This document shows, piece by piece, positions 61,773-64,000 of a DNA stretch of 64,000 nt; positions within the stretch are counted from its first letter, which is position 1, and each line of letters opens with the position of its first letter. The notes beneath the pieces are model-generated. The model worked only from the letters and a program-made list of their open reading frames with translations, made no database searches and was not told the origin of the DNA. Position numbers and translations under genes: made by a program. Source of the stretch: Paenibacillus sp. FSL H7-0737 (GTDB taxonomy: Bacteria; Bacillota; Bacilli; Paenibacillales; Paenibacillaceae); assembly GCF_000758545.1 (NCBI RefSeq), contig NZ_CP009279.1, positions 1,364,001-1,428,000 on the forward strand. The letters are read 5' to 3'.

Positions 61773-62879
61773 TTAATCTGCGAAGCTATACGTTGGATCT
61801 GTCAGGTTCATTCTTTCTTTTATGCCTTTAGTGGCATAGATTTTGTTGTCGTCGGTAATAAAGAAAGCTTCAACATCATCAGGTAAAGATTCAAGATATT
61901 TCATGCCCTCCTCGATTCCCATCAGGAATACCCCAGTGGATAAGGCATCCGCATCTGTTGCATTCGGGCTCATAATGGTAAGGCTTTTGAGACCGTTCTG
62001 TGAGGGATATCCTGTGCGTGGATCAAGGATATGATGGTAACGAACATTGTCCTGCATAAAATACCGTTCATATACACCTGAAGCATCGATGACCTCATCT
62101 GAGATCTTAATGGTTCCTAGCTGTGTGCCACGGCTTTGATCTGGATCCTGTAATCCGATATTCCATTCCGTTCCGTTTGGCTTCTTACCGAGAGCAATAA
62201 TACTGCTGCCTCCGAGATTAATCATAGCGCTATTTAGACCTTGCTCTTTCAAATAATCAGCGATACGGTCAGCAGCATAACCTTTACCAATACCGCCCAG
62301 ATCTAGCACCATATTTTCCTTCATCAGCTTTACAGTTTTCGCAGCTTCATCAATTTCAACGTCCTTGTAATTGGTTAGGCTCTTCGCTTTATCAATTTCA
62401 GCTTGGGGAGGGACCTTATCTCCACCGCTACCAATATTCCATAGATCGATTAACGGACCGATTGTAGGATCAAATAGCCCGTCCATTTCCTTTGCGTATT
62501 GTATGGATTGTTTAATTACATCCAGGGTCTCGTCAGAAACAACAACCGCTTCTTTTCCTGCTGCCTGATTGACTGCGTAAGTCTCTCCACCTTCTTTGGT
62601 GCGGCTAAGCTCCATATCCATTCGCTCCAGCATCTGCTGGATATCATCCATATTTTTCTGTTCTACTGTAGCACCGAACACTTTGATATTCACAACAGTG
62701 TCATAAATATAAAAGGTTTGTGAGAGAGACTTTTCCTCTCCTTTTCCGGCTGTTGTTGCGCTACCCGTAGTTCCCGCTGTTTTATCGTCCTTATCCTTAG
62801 TAATTAGCCAAGCGCCGACAGCTATGAGGGCGATGACGATTACAACGAGGATCAGCGTCGTTTTTTTGTTCTTGAACAT
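61773..62879 (-). CDS. apbE: FAD:protein FMN transferase (ApbE), membrane-anchored
   Basis: 368 residues. An N-terminal membrane anchor (LILVVIVIALIAVGAWLI, about 9-26) and a linker lead into the ApbE domain: YDTVVNIKVFGA, DGLFDPTIGPLIDLWNIG, LDLGGIGKGYAADRIADYL, HHILDPRTGYPSQNG and metal-site SPNATDADALSTGVFLMG. It flavinylates extracytoplasmic proteins by attaching FMN to Ser/Thr. No Nqr, Rnf or FMN-binding target is encoded nearby. The gene is monocistronic. Confidence 0.92.
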   Translation of the reverse strand: MFKNKKTTLILVVIVIALIAVGAWLITKDKDDKTAGTTGSATTAGKGEEKSLSQTFYIYDTVVNIKVFGATVEQKNMDDIQQMLERMDMELSRTKEGGETYAVNQAAGKEAVVVSDETLDVIKQSIQYAKEMDGLFDPTIGPLIDLWNIGSGGDKVPPQAEIDKAKSLTNYKDVEIDEAAKTVKLMKENMVLDLGGIGKGYAADRIADYLKEQGLNSAMINLGGSSIIALGKKPNGTEWNIGLQDPDQSRGTQLGTIKISDEVIDASGVYERYFMQDNVRYHHILDPRTGYPSQNGLKSLTIMSPNATDADALSTGVFLMGIEEGMKYLESLPDDVEAFFITDDNKIYATKGIKERMNLTDPTYSFAD

Positions 62880-63000
62880 ATTCCACCATCCATAAAGTTA
62901 GTTTCTAAAACAAAACACATTATTTATATCATACCCCAGATAACAAGTTGATGGAAATTAATTTCATGACACATTTAGGGTTATAATCGGGCGACATAGA

Positions 63001-63034
63001 AAAAAGCCCCGTATCCTGATTCGGAGCGGTGCTA
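63001..63034 (-). terminator. Probable terminator of the glycosyltransferase gene
   Basis: On the minus strand AGC-CCG-CC...GG-CGG-GCT forms an imperfect stem followed by six T residues. Confidence 0.55.
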
Positions 63035-63059
63035 CAGATTTAGAAGTAAACGATGCTAC

Positions 63060-63992
63060 TTAATCGAGCATATATTCACTATATTTATTCTTGCGAGGAT
63101 TTAATACGAAGAGGATACCCTTGGCATATCCGCTAACAGCTTTGAAATTCCGTTTTAGAGTTGCTTTAGCCGTCAGACAAGTCAATGTCCAGATCAAGGC
63201 AGCATAATTCATAAAAGGAGCTTTACGCAAGTTGAGCAGATAGTAGTGGTTGATGGCGGTAGCATGTGCTACAACGCCTGCCTTATCGCGAGAGCCTGGC
63301 GACTCATGATGGATGATTTTCATCGCGGGATTAATCACAAGCTTGCCATAACGGCTGGCCAAATGAGACAAATAAATATCTTCGGCTATGGAATAGCTTG
63401 TCATCCATGGATAGGGTTTAATATCACGTAGTGCCGAGCGCCGGAAGGACATATTGCAGCCGTGAAAAAAATCAGTTTCAAATACATGCTTCTTCTCTCC
63501 CCAAAGGAATTGCGAGCCTGCAAACATACTTGCCGACAATCTGCCTGGTGATCCGGACATTTGTCCGGTTAGCATACCGAATAGCCTGCTTGGCATGCTA
63601 CTATGTATGCCTTTGGCTACACCACCTACACCAATAATGGAATCATCGGCTGCATAAGTATCTAGCAATCGTCGAATATATAAGGAGTCATCTAATTCTG
63701 CATCATCATCTAAGTGGAGCATAATTTCTGCATGGATCAGTCCTAGCGCTTCGTAACGGGAAAGCCAGAGACCAGGCTTAGTTTTGCGATGATAATGAAG
63801 TTTAGCCTGCGGTAATCCAGTTAGTATTTCACGACAATAGGCTAATCTGTCCTCAGGGATCTCACCGTCGTCGACAATCCATAGCTCGATGGAGATGTCT
63901 TCAAGCTGTGTCTGCTTGCCAATGGACTCTATGCACACCGTAAGGTCGTCGATTCGGTTACGGGTAGGAATCACTATAGATAGATCATACAT
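63060..63992 (-). CDS. Family 2 glycosyltransferase
   Basis: 310 residues. The GT-A fold start YDLSIVIPTRNRIDDLTVCIESI, the metal/nucleotide-sugar motif LHLDDDAELDD, and HGCNMSFRRSALRDIKPYPWMTSYSIAEDIYLSHLASRYG are typical of GT2 enzymes; the ED of AEDIYLS supplies the catalytic base. One or two hydrophobic segments near the C-terminus suggest membrane association. Eight bases remain before the window edge, so the ribosome binding site cannot be seen. It probably acts in surface polysaccharide synthesis. Confidence 0.85.
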   Translation of the reverse strand: MYDLSIVIPTRNRIDDLTVCIESIGKQTQLEDISIELWIVDDGEIPEDRLAYCREILTGLPQAKLHYHRKTKPGLWLSRYEALGLIHAEIMLHLDDDAELDDSLYIRRLLDTYAADDSIIGVGGVAKGIHSSMPSRLFGMLTGQMSGSPGRLSASMFAGSQFLWGEKKHVFETDFFHGCNMSFRRSALRDIKPYPWMTSYSIAEDIYLSHLASRYGKLVINPAMKIIHHESPGSRDKAGVVAHATAINHYYLLNLRKAPFMNYAALIWTLTCLTAKATLKRNFKAVSGYAKGILFVLNPRKNKYSEYMLD

Positions 63993-64000
63993 ATCTTGAA

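Overview
The window looks like a chromosomal segment of a low-to-moderate-GC Gram-positive spore-former, most likely Paenibacillus or a close relative. This is an inference from several signals: strong AGGAGG-type ribosome binding sites, frequent TTG and GTG starts, Bacillus-type families (YclNOPQ, YhdL-like anti-sigma factor, YqkE, YhfS/YhfT), a Fur box, a preQ1-I riboswitch and many bidirectional rho-independent terminators. No rRNA, tRNA, CRISPR array, prophage or intact transposon was seen.

Layout. 1-1662: 3' part of a modular surface protein. 1758-9962: a GNAT enzyme, a permuted papain-fold protein, transketolase (tkt), ppnP, a beta-hydroxyacid dehydrogenase, pgi, a YigZ/IMPACT protein and a TetR regulator. 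10104-14775: YjbQ and a sulfate ABC transporter (cysT-cysW-cysA, with a binding protein after a repeat-rich gap). 14986-23076: a PhnP-like metallo-hydrolase, a sugar-efflux MFS protein, an ABC exporter, a Cof-type HAD phosphatase, an EamA transporter, a DUF457 membrane protein with an SOS-like box, and lplA. 23357-24695: a GC-rich TetR/methionine aminopeptidase pair. 24953-36726: cobalamin salvage in two blocks (cobD-cbiZ-cbiB-cobC and cobT-cobU-cobS). They flank an insert holding an inducible chloramphenicol acetyltransferase with its leader attenuator, a P-loop kinase and a MocR-ddl-aminotransferase group.

36914-39386: a YnfA protein, a chemotaxis receptor and a preQ1 riboswitch ahead of a queuosine-precursor transporter. 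40310-47888: a tightly overlapping nine-gene operon that encodes acyl activation (AMP ligase), a thiolase, two MaoC-type hydratase halves, a ketoreductase, a FabK/NMO-like flavoprotein and a complete ECF transporter energizing module (two ATPases plus EcfT) without an S component. It could carry out a full carbon-chain elongation cycle. The link to biotin-precursor chemistry is inferred from the B. subtilis yhfS-yhfT-yhfU neighbourhood. The thiolase lacks the usual second active-site cysteine.

48049-52837: an alpha/beta hydrolase, a possible gene remnant, an Xaa-Pro peptidase, an SDR, a PAT-type acetyltransferase, an HxlR regulator and a small YqkE-like protein. 52956-56834: a Fur-controlled siderophore importer of the YclNOPQ type. 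57009-58698: an ECF sigma factor with its anti-sigma factor, preceded by an ECF-type promoter that suggests autoregulation. 58882-64000: a phosphodiesterase, a GNAT protein, a HAD phosphatase, a seven-repeat RCC1-like beta-propeller, a membrane-anchored ApbE and a family 2 glycosyltransferase.

The strongest candidates for something new are the acyl-elongation/ECF operon with its atypical thiolase, the cat attenuator embedded in a cobalamin locus, and the short seven-bladed propeller protein. All calls come from reading the sequence and recalled family knowledge; no database search was run.
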